A stretch of 64,000 nt of DNA from an uncultured Prevotellaceae bacterium (GTDB lineage: Bacteria; Bacteroidota; Bacteroidia; Bacteroidales; Bacteroidaceae): assembly GCA_902784755.1 (NCBI GenBank), contig CACZVX010000003.1, positions 1 through 64,000 of the forward strand. Reading direction: 5' to 3'. Position 1 is the first letter of the stretch; every line of letters begins with the position of its first letter. This document shows positions 30,756 through 39,924 of the stretch, in pieces. A program made the translations under genes and the position numbers. The notes beneath the pieces are model-generated. The model ran no database searches, was not told where the DNA came from, and saw only the letters and a list, made by a program, of their open reading frames with translations.

Positions 30756-32450
30756 ATGGCAACAACCGACGACAAAAAAATCATCTTCTCCATGGTGGGG
30801 GTGAGCAAAATTATTCAGCAGAATCAGAAACAGGTGCTGAAGAACATCTACCTTTCTTTTTTCTACGGTGCGAAAATCGGTATCATCGGTCTGAACGGTG
30901 CGGGAAAATCCACGCTGATGAAGATTATTGCCGGTCTGGAGCAGCCTACGATGGGGGAAGTTGTGTTCTCACCAGGCTATACTGTGGGGTATCTGCCTCA
31001 GGATCCTCCGTTAGACCCGTCAAAGACCGTTAAGGAAATTGTTCAGGAAGGTGTTCAGCACGTAGTAGACACGCTGAAGGAATATGAGGAAATCAACCAA
31101 AAGTTCGGACTGCCCGAGTATTACGAAGATCCAGATAAGATGGACAAACTGTTTGCCCGTCAGGCTGAGTTGCAGGATATCATCGATTCTACGGATGCCT
31201 GGAATTTGGACAGCCGTCTGGAACGTGCCATGGACGCGCTGCGTTGTCCGCCCGAAGACCAGTTGTGTGAACACCTGAGCGGTGGTGAGCGCCGCCGTGT
31301 GGCTTTGTGCCGGCTGTTGCTGCAGAAACCGGATGTACTGCTGCTCGATGAGCCTACCAACCATCTTGATGCGGAAAGCATAGACTGGCTGGAGCAACAC
31401 CTGCAACAGTATGAAGGAACCGTGATTGCCGTTACTCACGACCGCTACTTCCTCGACCACGTGGCAGGATGGATTCTTGAGCTTGATCGCGGAGAGGGTA
31501 TTCCATGGCGTGGAAACTATAGCAGTTGGCTGGAGCAAAAGACACAACGGCTGGCTCAGGAAGAAAAAGAGGAAAGCAAGCGCCGGAAGACTTTGCAGCG
31601 TGAGTTAGAATGGGTGCGCATGGCCCCAAAAGCCCGTCAAGCTAAGGGTAAAGCGCGTCTGAACAGTTACGACAGACTGCTCAACGAGACCGTGAAAGAA
31701 AAGGAAGAGAAACTGGAAATCTTCATACCGAATGGTCCCCGACTTGGCAACAAGGTAATTGAAGCACAGCATGTGAAGAAGGCATTTGGCGATAAACTGC
31801 TTTTCGACGATCTGAACTTTATGCTGCCACCTAATGGAATCGTAGGTGTGATTGGTCCTAACGGTGCTGGAAAAACCACCCTGTTCCGTCTGATAATGGG
31901 GCTGGAAAAGCCCGATAGCGGAACGTTCGAAGTTGGAGAAACGGTAAAACTGGCTTACGTGGATCAGCAGCATACAAGCATACAACCCGACAAGTCGGTC
32001 TATGAAGTCATATCTGGCGGTAATGAAATGCTACGAATGGGTGGCCGTGATGTAAATGCCCGAGCCTATCTCTCACGTTTCAATTTTGCAGGCGTTGACC
32101 AGCAGAAACTCTGTGGGGTGCTTTCAGGTGGTGAACGTAACCGTCTGCAACTGGCTCTTGCATTGAAGGAAGAAGGAAATGTGCTGTTGCTCGACGAGCC
32201 TACCAATGATATCGACGTGAACACACTTCGGGCATTGGAGGAAGGTCTGGAAGACTTTGCCGGATGCGCCGTAGTGATTAGTCACGACCGCTGGTTCCTC
32301 GACCGCATCTGTACACATATCCTTGCCTTCGAGGGCGACTCCAACGTATTCTTCTTTGAAGGCAGCTACTCAGAATATGAAGAGAACAAACTGCGTCGGT
32401 TAGGGCGTGAAGAACCGAAACGTGTTCGTTATCGCAAAATAGAAGCATAA
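30756..32450 (+). CDS. ettA: Energy-dependent translational throttle protein EttA
   Basis: ABC-F ATPase of 564 residues, soluble, acting at the ribosomal E site to gate the first steps of elongation by cell energy state. Two nucleotide-binding domains: Walker A GLNGAGKST and GPNGAGKTT, signatures LSGGERRR and LSGGERNR, and Walker B DEPTNHLD and DEPTNDID. The interdomain linker with WVRMAPKARQAKGKARLNSY is the P-site tRNA interaction motif region that defines EttA. Full length with no oddities. Confidence 0.95.
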   Translation: MATTDDKKIIFSMVGVSKIIQQNQKQVLKNIYLSFFYGAKIGIIGLNGAGKSTLMKIIAGLEQPTMGEVVFSPGYTVGYLPQDPPLDPSKTVKEIVQEGVQHVVDTLKEYEEINQKFGLPEYYEDPDKMDKLFARQAELQDIIDSTDAWNLDSRLERAMDALRCPPEDQLCEHLSGGERRRVALCRLLLQKPDVLLLDEPTNHLDAESIDWLEQHLQQYEGTVIAVTHDRYFLDHVAGWILELDRGEGIPWRGNYSSWLEQKTQRLAQEEKEESKRRKTLQRELEWVRMAPKARQAKGKARLNSYDRLLNETVKEKEEKLEIFIPNGPRLGNKVIEAQHVKKAFGDKLLFDDLNFMLPPNGIVGVIGPNGAGKTTLFRLIMGLEKPDSGTFEVGETVKLAYVDQQHTSIQPDKSVYEVISGGNEMLRMGGRDVNARAYLSRFNFAGVDQQKLCGVLSGGERNRLQLALALKEEGNVLLLDEPTNDIDVNTLRALEEGLEDFAGCAVVISHDRWFLDRICTHILAFEGDSNVFFFEGSYSEYEENKLRRLGREEPKRVRYRKIEA

Positions 32451-32488
32451 TAGCTTTCTCATTTATCTTTTTTCATTTAGCGTAACGC

Positions 32489-33478
32489 ATGGAAAATCCA
32501 TATATCAAGCAATATCCCCAACTGATGAAGGGGAAGAAAATCATGTACGTGCATGGCTTCGCGTCATCAGCACGGAGTGGTACTGTGACAAGACTGCGCG
32601 AAATGCTGCCTGAAGCTCATGTCGTAGCCTTCGATTTACCCATTGATCCGCACGAAGCCATTCATCTGCTCCATCAGAAGCAACAAGAAGAGAAACCTGA
32701 CCTCATTGTCGGCACATCCATGGGAGGTATGTATGCCGAGCAACTTCGGGGCACAGACCGGATTTTGGTAAACCCAGCCTTTCAGATAGCCGACACGATG
32801 GGGGCTCACGGCATGATCGGTCACCAGACTTTTCTGAATCCAAGGGAAGACGGAGTCCAGGAATTCATCATGACAAAAACCATGGTGAAAGAATACAGGG
32901 CCGTGCAGGAACAATGTTTCAAGGGCCTGGATGACGAGGAGAAGGTGTGGGGACTTTTCGGCGATGAAGATCCCTTGGTGCATACCCAACCGCTCTTTTC
33001 AGAACATTACAGAAAAGGTATCTGGTTTCATGGCGAACACCGAATGAATGACCGCGTGTTCACAGAAGCCGTCATTCCCGTGATACGCTGGATTGATGAC
33101 CGACAGAATGGAACGGAACGCCCTGTGATCTACATTTCCATCGATGCACTCCGAGATGAACGCAGTCAGCAACGCTCCTCTGCCATGAAGGCATTCAAGT
33201 ATCTATTAGAATCTTATAACCTATTCATCATAGCACCCTCTCCCACTTATGACTCTGAATATATAAAAGGTGTACAGGAATGGACAAAAGACATAGTAGC
33301 CGTTCCCGCATTTGAACACCTTATTTTTAATAACCAGCGCCATCTGTTACTGGGAGATTATCTGATTGATGCCATACCTTGTAAGGATTTCATGGGAACC
33401 CAGTTGCATTTCGGCGACGACACATTCAAGACCTGGGAAGACATTATTGAATTTTTCTCACGGTTGGGTGGACAATAA
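32489..33478 (+). CDS. YqiA-like alpha/beta hydrolase fused to a degenerate NT5C-like domain
   Basis: A 329-residue protein with two parts. Residues about 15-205 are a UPF0227/YqiA-type esterase: VHGFASSARSGT oxyanion region, nucleophile in GTSMGGM, acid in FGDEDPLV, His in HGEHRM. Residues about 210-329 (VIYISIDALRDERSQQRS to FSRL) look like a 5'(3')-deoxyribonucleotidase/HAD-type domain, but the DxDG(V/T) motif reads SIDAL and the LIDDRP segment reads LIDAIP, so phosphatase activity is unlikely. The second assignment is tentative. It follows ettA by 38 nt. Confidence 0.65.
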   Translation: MENPYIKQYPQLMKGKKIMYVHGFASSARSGTVTRLREMLPEAHVVAFDLPIDPHEAIHLLHQKQQEEKPDLIVGTSMGGMYAEQLRGTDRILVNPAFQIADTMGAHGMIGHQTFLNPREDGVQEFIMTKTMVKEYRAVQEQCFKGLDDEEKVWGLFGDEDPLVHTQPLFSEHYRKGIWFHGEHRMNDRVFTEAVIPVIRWIDDRQNGTERPVIYISIDALRDERSQQRSSAMKAFKYLLESYNLFIIAPSPTYDSEYIKGVQEWTKDIVAVPAFEHLIFNNQRHLLLGDYLIDAIPCKDFMGTQLHFGDDTFKTWEDIIEFFSRLGGQ

Positions 33479-33494
33479 CTGACTGTTTGCAGAT

Positions 33495-36400
33495 ATGATT
33501 AGTTTCGAGCAAAGGGTAACGGCTGAAGAACTGTTCGGAATGTGCGATGAGATGATGGCACATCTGATTGCTGCAGACACATCATCAAACAAAAACAGTT
33601 CTGGTAGTCAGTCATTCTGTTTTTCGCTTCACAAGGCGCTGGTTCTCTGTTGCCATGAAGGCATCAGAAATACGGAACAGGCTTTTGGAAACCTATTTGC
33701 ACAGGTTGACTATCTTTGTAAGAAACACCAGATTAGCATTCCTTACCGCATTGCCATTCAAGAGATGCGACGCCATAGTAACCATGCAGAATCCATCTCC
33801 ATGAAACAAGCCATTCAGGACATCCATGCCCTGGCGCTTTTCATCAGCAAGGTTTATGGCGTAGGGAGTCCTTATCCTGCACCTGTGAATCTTTCGTCAG
33901 ATCTCTCCTCCAGAAATGAGTTTCACGGACGGGGTATCGTGGAAGATTTCTCAGACACAGAGATTCTCCTTCATACGGAAGACGGGAATACACAATCTAT
34001 CGATTACTCAGCCACTCATCTGCAATACCTGCAGTCCATCTTACAAAAAGGAATGCAACTGAATGTATTAAATAACCTGATTATTGTAGAGCCTGACTAT
34101 TTGATAGACATTTCTCGCATTGCCGCTTGTTTTGAACAACATGGGCATCACCCGCTTAATTATCTTGTCAATACGCTGAAACCTTCAGCCAACACACAAG
34201 CGATCCTTTTAGGTAATCTTGCAGGAAACATCCTCGACGATACTATCAAGAAAGTGGAAGGTCTTTCGCTTGGCAGCTCCATCATTCAGAATTTCCGTGA
34301 AAAAGCGCTGGAATATAGCACATGTGGTGATTTTGTGCCAAGCACCTTCAAACAAGAAGCCCAACAACAAGCCTTGAATATTCAGCAAGCGGTTAATATC
34401 TTATTTAACGAAAAGGATGCTAAAGATAAACAGGCATTTTGTCGAGAAAAATCTATTCTGGAACCATCATTTGTCTGTGAACAGTTAGGAATTTCCGGGC
34501 GCGTTGACTTAATGACCTCAGATTTCAAACTGCTGGTGGAGCAGAAATCAGGAAAGAACTGGAATATCCAGACAGGATTTCCCGGCGAACACGGCAGTTA
34601 TCAGCTTGAACCTCATTATGTACAGCTATTACTCTATTATGGAGTTCTTCAGCAAAACTTCCATCTGGGATTCGACCGCGTAAATCTTCGGTTACTCTAC
34701 TCAAAATATCCTGCACAAAAGGGATTGGTAGTCGTAAACTACCTGCAAAGCTTGTTCCATGAAGCTATTGAAATGCGGAATCTTATTGTTGCCACTGACC
34801 TGAAGATTGCCAGAGAAGGCTTTAGCAGTATCTTGTCGGAACTCACACCCGAGACACTTAACGTCAAAAAATCAGAATCCACACTTTTCCTTAAATACAA
34901 ACTCCCTCAGCTAAAAGCAATTACCGCCCCACTCCATACCTTAAAACCCTTGGAGAAAGCATATTTTGAGCGTATGTTAACTTTCGTCTATCGAGAGCAA
35001 CGGGTGAGTAAATTAGGGCAACAAGAGGGTATCACCTCTGGCATGAGCGACTTATGGAACATGCCATTAGCCGAAAAAGAAGAAACAGGCAATATCATCC
35101 ATTCTTTAAAAATAGAAAAGACAGACAAAAAGATCGTCAGTTGTTCAACGGAGATGCTGCAGAAAGATATTCTGCCTAATTTCCGTCGGGGTGATATGGT
35201 TTATCTTTATACCTATCCAGAAGGAGAAGAACCCGATGTCAGGAAGAGCATATTATATAAAGGTAACCTTGAAGAGATACGCACAGACAGTATTGTGGTA
35301 ATCCTCAACGAACCTCAATACTTGGACATCCAGGCCACTTATGCCATTGAACACGCATCCTCGGACAGCAGTACCACGGCAGCAATTCGTGGACTTTATG
35401 AATTTATCACAGCCTCTGAGGATCGCAAGGCGTTACTATTAGGACAACGGGAGCCTTGTAGAGACAGCTCCAGAACGCTCTCCCATAGTTATCACAAGGA
35501 TTACGATGAAGTAATCAGAAAGGCTATGCAGGCTGAAGACTATTTCCTGTTGATGGGACCTCCAGGAACAGGCAAGACCAGTATGGCCTTGCAATTTTTA
35601 GTAAAAGAGGAACTGACCCGTGAAGGAAGCGCCCTGCTGCTGATGGCATATACCAACCGTGCTGTGGATGAAATTTGCAGCATGCTGGAAAAAAATGCCA
35701 TCGATTATCTGCGATTAGGCAATGAATACAGTTGTGAACCACGCTTTAAGAACCACCTGCTGGATTACGCCTTTGGTGACAAACCAAGACTTGACGATAT
35801 TAAAGCTCATATAAAAAACATACGTGTTGTGGTGGGAACTACGAGTATGCTTCAGGCGCGACCATTCATCTTTGCTATCAAAAATTTCTCGTTGGCCATT
35901 ATCGATGAAGCAAGTCAGATATTAGAGCCAAACATCATCGGGCTACTTTCGAAGAATACCGTCGGGCGTTTCATTCTGATTGGAGACCACAAACAACTGC
36001 CAGCTGTTGTCCAGCAAAGTGAACGGGATGCACAAGTAGAAGAACAGATCCTTTGGAAAATAGGAATCACCGACTGTCGGCGCTCCCTCTTCGAACGACT
36101 TATCCAATGGGAGCGAAAACAAGGCCGTGAAGATTTCATCGGAATTCTTCGCAAACAGGGTCGTATGCATCCCGAAATAGCAGAATGGCCAAACCGAATG
36201 TTCTATAGCCGTGAACAACTGATTCCTGTTCCCCTTCCCCATCAACTAGAAGAATCCACAGAACCCCGTCTGGTCTTTATCCCTTCAGAAGCATGCAAAG
36301 AAATTGGACTCTCCGATAAGGTAAACATAAATGAAGCCCATATCGTTTGTGAGCAATTACACCATATCTATAAACGATACGGTCATCTCTTTAACAGCCA

Positions 36401-36749
36401 GAAGACAGTGGGCGTAATCGTTCCCTATCGTAATCAGATTGCTGTTATCCGAAAAGAGATAGAACAATTGGAAATCCCTGCCTTACTTGATATCAGTATT
36501 GACACCGTAGAACGCTACCAGGGATCTCAGCGCGATATTATCATCTATTCCTTTACCGTCCAGAATCCTTATCAGCTTGATTTCCTGACAGCAAATTGCA
36601 TCATAGAAGATGGCCATGTAATTGATCGCAAATTGAATGTGGCACTCACTCGTGCCCGCAAACGACTCATTCTTACAGGCAACGAAACGATTCTACGCCA
36701 GAATTATCTTTTTTCCAATCTGATAGATTACATAAAAAAGAAACAATAA
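33495..36749 (+). CDS. Dna2-like nuclease-helicase (SF1B)
   Basis: A 1084-residue protein. The N-terminal half carries a PD-(D/E)XK nuclease core (GRVDLM at 335-340, EQKSGK with E349 and K351), as in Dna2/Cas4. The C-terminal half is an SF1B UPF1/DNA2-type helicase: GPPGTGKT (688-695), DEASQ, GDHKQLPAVV, TVERYQGSQRD and NVALTRARKRL. Expected to process single-stranded DNA ends or flaps. It starts 17 nt after the esterase-fusion gene. Complete; no neighbouring defence genes support an anti-phage role. Confidence 0.85.
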   Translation: MISFEQRVTAEELFGMCDEMMAHLIAADTSSNKNSSGSQSFCFSLHKALVLCCHEGIRNTEQAFGNLFAQVDYLCKKHQISIPYRIAIQEMRRHSNHAESISMKQAIQDIHALALFISKVYGVGSPYPAPVNLSSDLSSRNEFHGRGIVEDFSDTEILLHTEDGNTQSIDYSATHLQYLQSILQKGMQLNVLNNLIIVEPDYLIDISRIAACFEQHGHHPLNYLVNTLKPSANTQAILLGNLAGNILDDTIKKVEGLSLGSSIIQNFREKALEYSTCGDFVPSTFKQEAQQQALNIQQAVNILFNEKDAKDKQAFCREKSILEPSFVCEQLGISGRVDLMTSDFKLLVEQKSGKNWNIQTGFPGEHGSYQLEPHYVQLLLYYGVLQQNFHLGFDRVNLRLLYSKYPAQKGLVVVNYLQSLFHEAIEMRNLIVATDLKIAREGFSSILSELTPETLNVKKSESTLFLKYKLPQLKAITAPLHTLKPLEKAYFERMLTFVYREQRVSKLGQQEGITSGMSDLWNMPLAEKEETGNIIHSLKIEKTDKKIVSCSTEMLQKDILPNFRRGDMVYLYTYPEGEEPDVRKSILYKGNLEEIRTDSIVVILNEPQYLDIQATYAIEHASSDSSTTAAIRGLYEFITASEDRKALLLGQREPCRDSSRTLSHSYHKDYDEVIRKAMQAEDYFLLMGPPGTGKTSMALQFLVKEELTREGSALLLMAYTNRAVDEICSMLEKNAIDYLRLGNEYSCEPRFKNHLLDYAFGDKPRLDDIKAHIKNIRVVVGTTSMLQARPFIFAIKNFSLAIIDEASQILEPNIIGLLSKNTVGRFILIGDHKQLPAVVQQSERDAQVEEQILWKIGITDCRRSLFERLIQWERKQGREDFIGILRKQGRMHPEIAEWPNRMFYSREQLIPVPLPHQLEESTEPRLVFIPSEACKEIGLSDKVNINEAHIVCEQLHHIYKRYGHLFNSQKTVGVIVPYRNQIAVIRKEIEQLEIPALLDISIDTVERYQGSQRDIIIYSFTVQNPYQLDFLTANCIIEDGHVIDRKLNVALTRARKRLILTGNETILRQNYLFSNLIDYIKKKQ

Positions 36750-36778
36750 AAAAATCACGTTCCTAAAAGAACGTGATT
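36743..36778 (-). terminator. Terminator of tRNA-Ala
   Basis: 10-bp perfect stem AATCACGTTC/GAACGTGATT, 6-nt loop; on the minus strand followed by a T-run (TTTTTTATTG). It also lies just after the helicase gene but lacks a T-run in that direction. Confidence 0.85.
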
Positions 36779-36779
36779 G

Positions 36780-36853
<74 letters not shown>

Positions 36854-36872
36854 ATGTTTGCATTTTGCGCTG

Positions 36873-36880
36873 CAAAAGTA
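36873..36880 (-). promoter_or_regulatory. -7 box of tRNA-Ala (TACTTTTG)
   Basis: TACTTTTG on the minus strand, about 20 nt before the tRNA 5' end. Confidence 0.55.
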
Positions 36881-36952
36881 ATGCTTTTCTGTGAAATAGC
36901 CAAATTTTTTCTGGAAAAACAATTCTGACGCAGCAAAATTTTTACAAAACGC

Positions 36953-36983
36953 TTGGCCATTAAAAAAAAACTATCTATCTTTG
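36953..36983 (+). promoter_or_regulatory. Promoter of greA
   Basis: TTG (36953-36955), 20 nt, TATCTTTG (36976-36983). The start near 36989 leaves a leader of about 100 nt. Confidence 0.7.
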
Positions 36984-37001
36984 CACTCGGATAATAAATA
37001 A

Positions 37002-37079
37002 ATGAGCTACAGAGTTCCGACATTGAAAAAGATGTCGGAATTCTTCGTTTTTTCTATCCCATCTTTTGATAATAACTAA
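37002..37079 (+). CDS. Candidate 25-codon leader ORF of greA
   Basis: An ATG at 37002 opens a 25-codon frame (MSYRVPTLKKMSEFF...) that runs through the whole leader terminator and stops at 37077-37079, 12 nt before the greA ATG. No homology is recognised and no regulatory amino-acid run is obvious. A translating ribosome would cover the terminator stem, so translation could favour read-through. Confidence 0.35.
   Translation: MSYRVPTLKKMSEFFVFSIPSFDNN
37015..37054 (+). terminator. Attenuator-like terminator in the greA leader
   Basis: TTCCGACAT (37015-37023) pairs with ATGTCGGAA (37032-37040), an 8-nt loop, followed by TTCTTCGTTTTTTC. It lies between the greA promoter and its ATG, so transcription must read through it. 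Confidence 0.7.
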
Positions 37080-37091
37080 AAACAAAATAAT

Positions 37092-37556
37092 ATGGCATAC
37101 ATGTCACAAGATGGCTACGACAAACTCGTTGCCGAACTGAAAAGATTAGAAAGCATAGAGCGCCCTAAAGCTTCGGCGGCCATCGCTGAAGCACGTGATA
37201 AGGGTGATCTAAGTGAGAACGCTGAGTACGATGCCGCCAAAGAGGCACAGGGAAAACTGGAAGCGAAGATTGCTGAAATGAAAATGACGCTGGCAGAGGC
37301 TAAGATTATCGATACCAGCCGTCTGAGCACCGATAGTGTTCAGATTATGTCAAAAGTGGAGATGACCAATATGGCTAACAAGGCTCGTATGACTTACACC
37401 ATTGTAAGCGAGAGTGAAGCCAATTTACGCGAAGGCAAGATTTCCATCAGCACACCTATCGCCCAAGGTCTCCTCAATCACAAAGTAGGTGACGAGGTGG
37501 ATGTAAAGATTCCTCGTGGCACCATCAAACTGCGCATTGAAAGCATTTCTTATTAA
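37092..37556 (+). CDS. greA: Transcription elongation factor GreA
   Basis: A 154-residue factor that enters the RNA polymerase secondary channel and stimulates cleavage of backtracked transcripts. The N-terminal coiled coil carries the catalytic acidic tip within ARDKGDLSENAEYDAAKEAQG; the C-terminal FKBP-like domain includes ISISTPIAQGLLNHKVGDEV. Standard length. It is preceded by a leader with a promoter, a terminator hairpin and a small ORF. Confidence 0.95.
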   Translation: MAYMSQDGYDKLVAELKRLESIERPKASAAIAEARDKGDLSENAEYDAAKEAQGKLEAKIAEMKMTLAEAKIIDTSRLSTDSVQIMSKVEMTNMANKARMTYTIVSESEANLREGKISISTPIAQGLLNHKVGDEVDVKIPRGTIKLRIESISY

Positions 37557-37598
37557 TGCAAAATAAAAACCAGAAACCTGAAATTTGAAACTTTAACT

Positions 37599-37988
37599 AT
37601 GGATATTTTCAGCAAAATTGCCGCTGGTGAAATTCCCAGCTATAAATGTGCAGAGAACGAAGAGTTTTATGCATTTCTTGACATCAATCCGTTGGTAAAA
37701 GGTCATACACTTGTGATTCCCCGCCGCGAAGTGGATTATATCTTCGATATGGACGACGACGAAATCGGCCGCTATCAGCAGTTTGCAAAGCGCGTGGCCG
37801 TAGCTATCAAGAAAGCCTTCCCATGTAAGAAAGTGGCACAAGTTGTGCTTGGTCTTGAAGTGGCCCATGCCCATATCCATCTGATTCCCATGCAGAGTGA
37901 AGCAGATGTCGACTTCCGCAGAAAAAAACTGGAACTCAGCCAAGCTGAATTCCAAGAAATTGCAGATAAGATTCGTGCTGAGTTCTAA
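37599..37988 (+). CDS. HIT-family nucleotide hydrolase
   Basis: A 129-residue histidine-triad protein, cytosolic; family members hydrolyse or transfer nucleoside phosphoramidates and related compounds. The triad is H90, H92 and H94 in HAHIHL. The N-terminus (IFSKIAAGEIPSYKCAENE) is the usual one. It follows greA by 42 nt and is likely co-transcribed. Its last 4 nt overlap the end of the convergent guanylyltransferase gene. Confidence 0.92.
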   Translation: MDIFSKIAAGEIPSYKCAENEEFYAFLDINPLVKGHTLVIPRREVDYIFDMDDDEIGRYQQFAKRVAVAIKKAFPCKKVAQVVLGLEVAHAHIHLIPMQSEADVDFRRKKLELSQAEFQEIADKIRAEF

Positions 37989-39076
37989 ATAAATTCATCA
38001 CCGTAACGGATTTGCACCTCACTGATAAACTTACGGAGAAGTGCACTGGAATCCTCTTTCCGGCAGATGAGTAATACATTATCCTTCTCAGCTACGATAT
38101 AATTTTCCAGCCCGTTGATCACGCCTACGTGGTCAGCGGGTAATTTTATGATGTTTCCGCGACTGTCGTCTAACAATACTTTCGAATCAATCACCACATT
38201 ATCACCTTCTCCTTTCGCCCAGCTTTCATATATGCTGTGCCACATTCCAAGGTCAGCCCATCCAAAGTCGCATTTCATCACATACACATTCTCATTCTTT
38301 TCCAATATACCATAATCAATGGAAAGATTTGGATACAGTGGGAAATGCTCCTGAATATAGGCTTTTCTTTCTTCTTGAGTATAATTACGACCCTCTTCTT
38401 CAAGTGGACGGATAACTACTGGCAAAACCTTCCACATGCACGAGCGCAGATATCTTACATTTGCCAAAAAGATGCCGGTATTCCATAGAAATTCTCCACT
38501 GGCCATAAACATCTTGGCAAAATCCCGATCAGGTTTCTCTGTGAAGGACTTCACTCTCCACACGTCCTCATCATCCGTTTTATCACCTAATTGTATATAT
38601 CCGTAACCAGGTTCAGGCCGTGTTGGTTTCACTCCCATTGTAAGCAGATGATCCTGTTTTTCCACCAATTCAAGTCCTTTCAACATGTTATATTGAAAAG
38701 CTTCTTCCTTAAATACAGCCTGGTCACTGGGAACAACAAGAAGATTTGCATCTGGATCAGTAGAATAAACCCAATGGCAAGCCCATGATACACTCGGGGC
38801 GGTGTTGCGGAAAATGGGTTCGGCCAATATGTTAATTTCCGGAAGTTCCGGAAGTTGTTCCTTAACATAGTGTTCATATTCCTGATTTGTACTTATTAAG
38901 ACTCGTTCAGGAGGGATAATCTTGGTTATCCTATCAAAGGTAGCTTGTAAAAGCGTACGTCCTGTTGAAAAAAAATCAAGAAACTGTTTGGGATGTTTTT
39001 CACGGCTGCATGGCCAAAGTCTTCTACCCTTACCCCCTGCCAGGATAACGCAGTAGTTATTGTGTATGTTTGCCAT
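37985..39076 (-). CDS. Mannose-1-phosphate guanylyltransferase
   Basis: A 363-residue nucleotidyltransferase producing GDP-mannose, a precursor of GDP-fucose and mannose-containing glycans. The pyrophosphorylase signature LAGGKGRRLWPCSREKHPKQF and the FTEKPD motif are clear. It lacks the C-terminal phosphomannose isomerase domain of bifunctional ManC proteins. It lies about 4 kb from the polysaccharide locus and on the other strand, so it may supply general surface-glycan synthesis. Confidence 0.92.
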   Translation of the reverse strand: MANIHNNYCVILAGGKGRRLWPCSREKHPKQFLDFFSTGRTLLQATFDRITKIIPPERVLISTNQEYEHYVKEQLPELPEINILAEPIFRNTAPSVSWACHWVYSTDPDANLLVVPSDQAVFKEEAFQYNMLKGLELVEKQDHLLTMGVKPTRPEPGYGYIQLGDKTDDEDVWRVKSFTEKPDRDFAKMFMASGEFLWNTGIFLANVRYLRSCMWKVLPVVIRPLEEEGRNYTQEERKAYIQEHFPLYPNLSIDYGILEKNENVYVMKCDFGWADLGMWHSIYESWAKGEGDNVVIDSKVLLDDSRGNIIKLPADHVGVINGLENYIVAEKDNVLLICRKEDSSALLRKFISEVQIRYGDEFI

Positions 39077-39144
39077 AAATATTATATTTAATGCTGCTAA
39101 GATACATAATAATTATGATTCTTGCAAGCTGGCGTTCATTTTTT

Positions 39145-39816
39145 TCAAACTATTTCTCCCTTATCGTCCAAAAGGATTCTTTTTCTTCCTTTTTTGGCTT
39201 CAAAGTAGGGATATTCATCACGCAAAGAGATGTCATCATATATAAAATCTGCAACAACAGTATCGTGACGGTCAGGGAGAATAAGTCCCATCTTTCCATT
39301 CTTTTGCGCTATGATAGGCATTGTTACCAAGTCGTCCACATAAGTATAGCAGGTGCGCAGGAAATCATAACTGGCACTCACCAGCACCTCGCCCTCATGG
39401 TCTTTGATACCGAATTTTCCGTCTTTCTCAAAAACCTTATGGAATCGGATGTATTTTGAGAGAATACGGTCCAGATAGAACTGCATCTTCTCAGAATTAT
39501 TGATAAAGGCCATCATATAATCAAAAGTATCACAATAGTTTGCAACGGCACGGGCTAGCACAACCTTAAAATCCAATCCGCTGATACATTTCCGATTAAG
39601 ATCGATATAACGGGCTATTGCCTCTTCTTTTTCAAGCTCTGAAAGAGTGGAAAGGGTCTCTTCAAATTTTTCCATGATACATTTACGACCCGACATCCCT
39701 TTAATGTAGCGATGTATCTGCCGGCCCATCTCCTTACAAACGAAATGGTCTATCTGTCTCACTTCAATACGGTCCAGGTATTTCTGGTTGAAGTTCTCTT
39801 GTGTTATCTTCTCCAT
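39145..39816 (-). CDS. Hypothetical protein with WG-repeat-like C-terminus
   Basis: A 223-residue soluble protein. The N-terminal two thirds are helical and charged; the C-terminal part (FEKDGKFGIKDHEGEVLVSA, AQKNGKMGLILPDRHDTVVA) resembles two or three WG-type beta repeats. I do not recognise a specific family or function. The ATG at 39816 is preferred to one at 39885 because the extra residues look like non-coding sequence. Monocistronic between manC-like and rmuC. Confidence 0.65.
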   Translation of the reverse strand: MEKITQENFNQKYLDRIEVRQIDHFVCKEMGRQIHRYIKGMSGRKCIMEKFEETLSTLSELEKEEAIARYIDLNRKCISGLDFKVVLARAVANYCDTFDYMMAFINNSEKMQFYLDRILSKYIRFHKVFEKDGKFGIKDHEGEVLVSASYDFLRTCYTYVDDLVTMPIIAQKNGKMGLILPDRHDTVVADFIYDDISLRDEYPYFEAKKGRKRILLDDKGEIV

Positions 39817-39912
39817 AGCATTTTGCCTTGTGTAATAGTTGATAGATAGTTGTTTGCCTACAAAATTACATAATAATTTCGACAAACCACAATCTTTTTG
39901 AGTTTTTTTTCG

Positions 39913-39920
39913 TAATTTCG
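39913..39920 (+). promoter_or_regulatory. -7-like box (TAATTTCG) of rmuC
   Basis: Ends 4 nt before the ATG at 39925. Same variant as at 12969-12976. No TTTG at the usual distance. Confidence 0.4.
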
Positions 39921-39924
39921 CAGC

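Noticed and set aside
33495..36749. Anti-phage defence gene because of the nuclease-helicase fusion
   Set aside because: Neighbours are housekeeping genes and Dna2-like proteins of this size are widespread; no defence partners are visible.
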